Assembly: GCF_902148845.1 (NCBI RefSeq)
Contig: NC_043755.1
Location: 11,115,290-11,179,289, forward strand
Origin: Salarias fasciatus
Taxonomy: Eukaryota; Chordata; Actinopteri; Blenniiformes; Blenniidae
Reading direction: 5' to 3'
Length of the DNA stretch: 64,000 bases
Part shown: one piece after another, positions 63,324 through 64,000 of the stretch
Layout of the letters: each line of letters begins with the position of its first letter
Numbering within the stretch: position 1 is the stretch's first letter
Position numbers and translations under genes: made by a program
The notes under the pieces: generated by a model
Told to the model about the DNA's origin: nothing
Database searches by the model: none
The model's input: only the letters and a program-made list of their open reading frames with translations

Positions 63324-63977
63324 ACTGAACGTCTAGATCCAGCCAGTCGGATTGCCCCGCTCCTACGTTGTTAATGGCCGTGCATGAAAGTGCAGTATCC
63401 CTCATGACGTCGTAGAGGGTGATCCCTCTTTGAGTGGAATTGATTTCGCTGATCTGACCCATGTGTCTTTGTAGCCATGAGTATGTGTCTGCTTCTGGGT
63501 AACTGTCAGCTGCACAGTTCACACTGACATTTCCACCTTCCTTCATGACTTCATCTTCCAGCACCACAGTCACATTGGCAGGTTCGTCTGAGGATAGGAG
63601 AAATTCATGGCATTAAGAAATTACTTTGAACGCTAAACAAGCAAATGTCTGTTTTAAACGAGCATGTTTTTACTTACAGAGAACATTGAGTGTTATTTGT
63701 TGACTGTGTGTGGTAAAGGAACTGAACTGTGCAGAGCATCTCATCTTGCTGTTTTCCATGTCATATGTTGCTACTCCACGCAGTGTCTCTGTCAACAGCC
63801 ACTGGCCCCCCTGGCTCCCGCTGAAAACCTTTTCAGTGGAATTTTCCAAAAACTGACTCGTTTCCCAGTGAATATGTGGAGGTGACTGAGGGCAGGAGTA
63901 GTTTATGGTGCAGTTAGCCTGGAATGTCTTCCCTTCCACGATTTGACTCTGAACAGAGATGCTGGGAGTATTTCTCA
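63324..63977 (-). CDS. Siglec-like gene D, two Ig exons (partial)
   Basis: Exons 63977-63678 and 63587-63324 encode adjacent C2-set domains. The upstream one has NYSCPQSPPHIHW, the siglec domain-2 pattern in which the Cys bridges to the V-set, plus MRCSAQF in strand F. The second has VSVNCAADSYPEADTYSWL and ALSCTAINNVGAG. Both open and close in phase 1 with good GT/AG signals. The V-set and signal peptide should lie beyond the right edge. No downstream Ig, membrane or tail exon is found before the LINE at 62290, so the 3' part is missing, displaced by repeats, or in the gap. Confidence 0.7.
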
Positions 63978-64000
63978 CTAGGGATCAAAATAAACATACA

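Overview
The window looks like teleost fish nuclear DNA. It has compact vertebrate genes with consensus GT/AG introns, abundant small TIR elements flanked by TTAA or 8-bp duplications, a decayed Tc1/mariner relic, LINE copies, (CA)n microsatellites and the fish dispersed-repeat boilerplate (a 'gggagaacatgcaaactc'-type tail). A 13-N scaffold gap lies at 59094-59106. No rRNA, CRISPR or prokaryotic feature is present. All exon models below were read by eye from frames and splice signals.

Layout. At 0.84-26.25 kb (+) there is a complete PHLDB3-type gene: a CpG-rich first exon, a 8.8-kb first intron, coiled-coil exons and a C-terminal PH domain. At 27.6-32.0 kb (+) lies a siglec closest to MAG/Siglec-4 by eye, with one V-set and five C2-set Ig domains. 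At 33.3-41.4 kb (-) lies a CD22-like receptor (A) with a rich tyrosine tail but several frame disruptions. At 41.8-43.25 kb (-) lies a single-coding-exon IRG-family protein whose GTP-binding motifs are lost. At 46.4-50.4 kb (-) lies CD22-like receptor B, and at 54.2-58.0 kb (-) its longer paralogue C. At 58.3-62.3 kb there is transposon debris: a Tc1-like relic, the assembly gap, and a non-LTR LINE split by a 1.3-kb TTAA-flanked element. At 63.3-64.0 kb (-) are two Ig exons of a further siglec-like gene (D) that leaves the window.

How the genes relate. Four, perhaps five, genes encode siglec-type cell-surface lectins. Receptors A, B and C carry ITIM/ITSM-like and Grb2-type (YxN) tyrosine motifs expected of inhibitory leukocyte receptors of the CD22 kind, while MAG is classically a myelin/neuronal siglec. 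In human, MAG and CD22 are neighbours on 19q13.12, and PHLDB3 lies with IRG-family genes (IRGC, IRGQ) on 19q13.31. Here all of them sit within 64 kb, so the fish locus may keep an older linkage. The receptor genes look like a locally expanding family: exon copy number, binding-site residues and reading-frame integrity all differ between neighbours.
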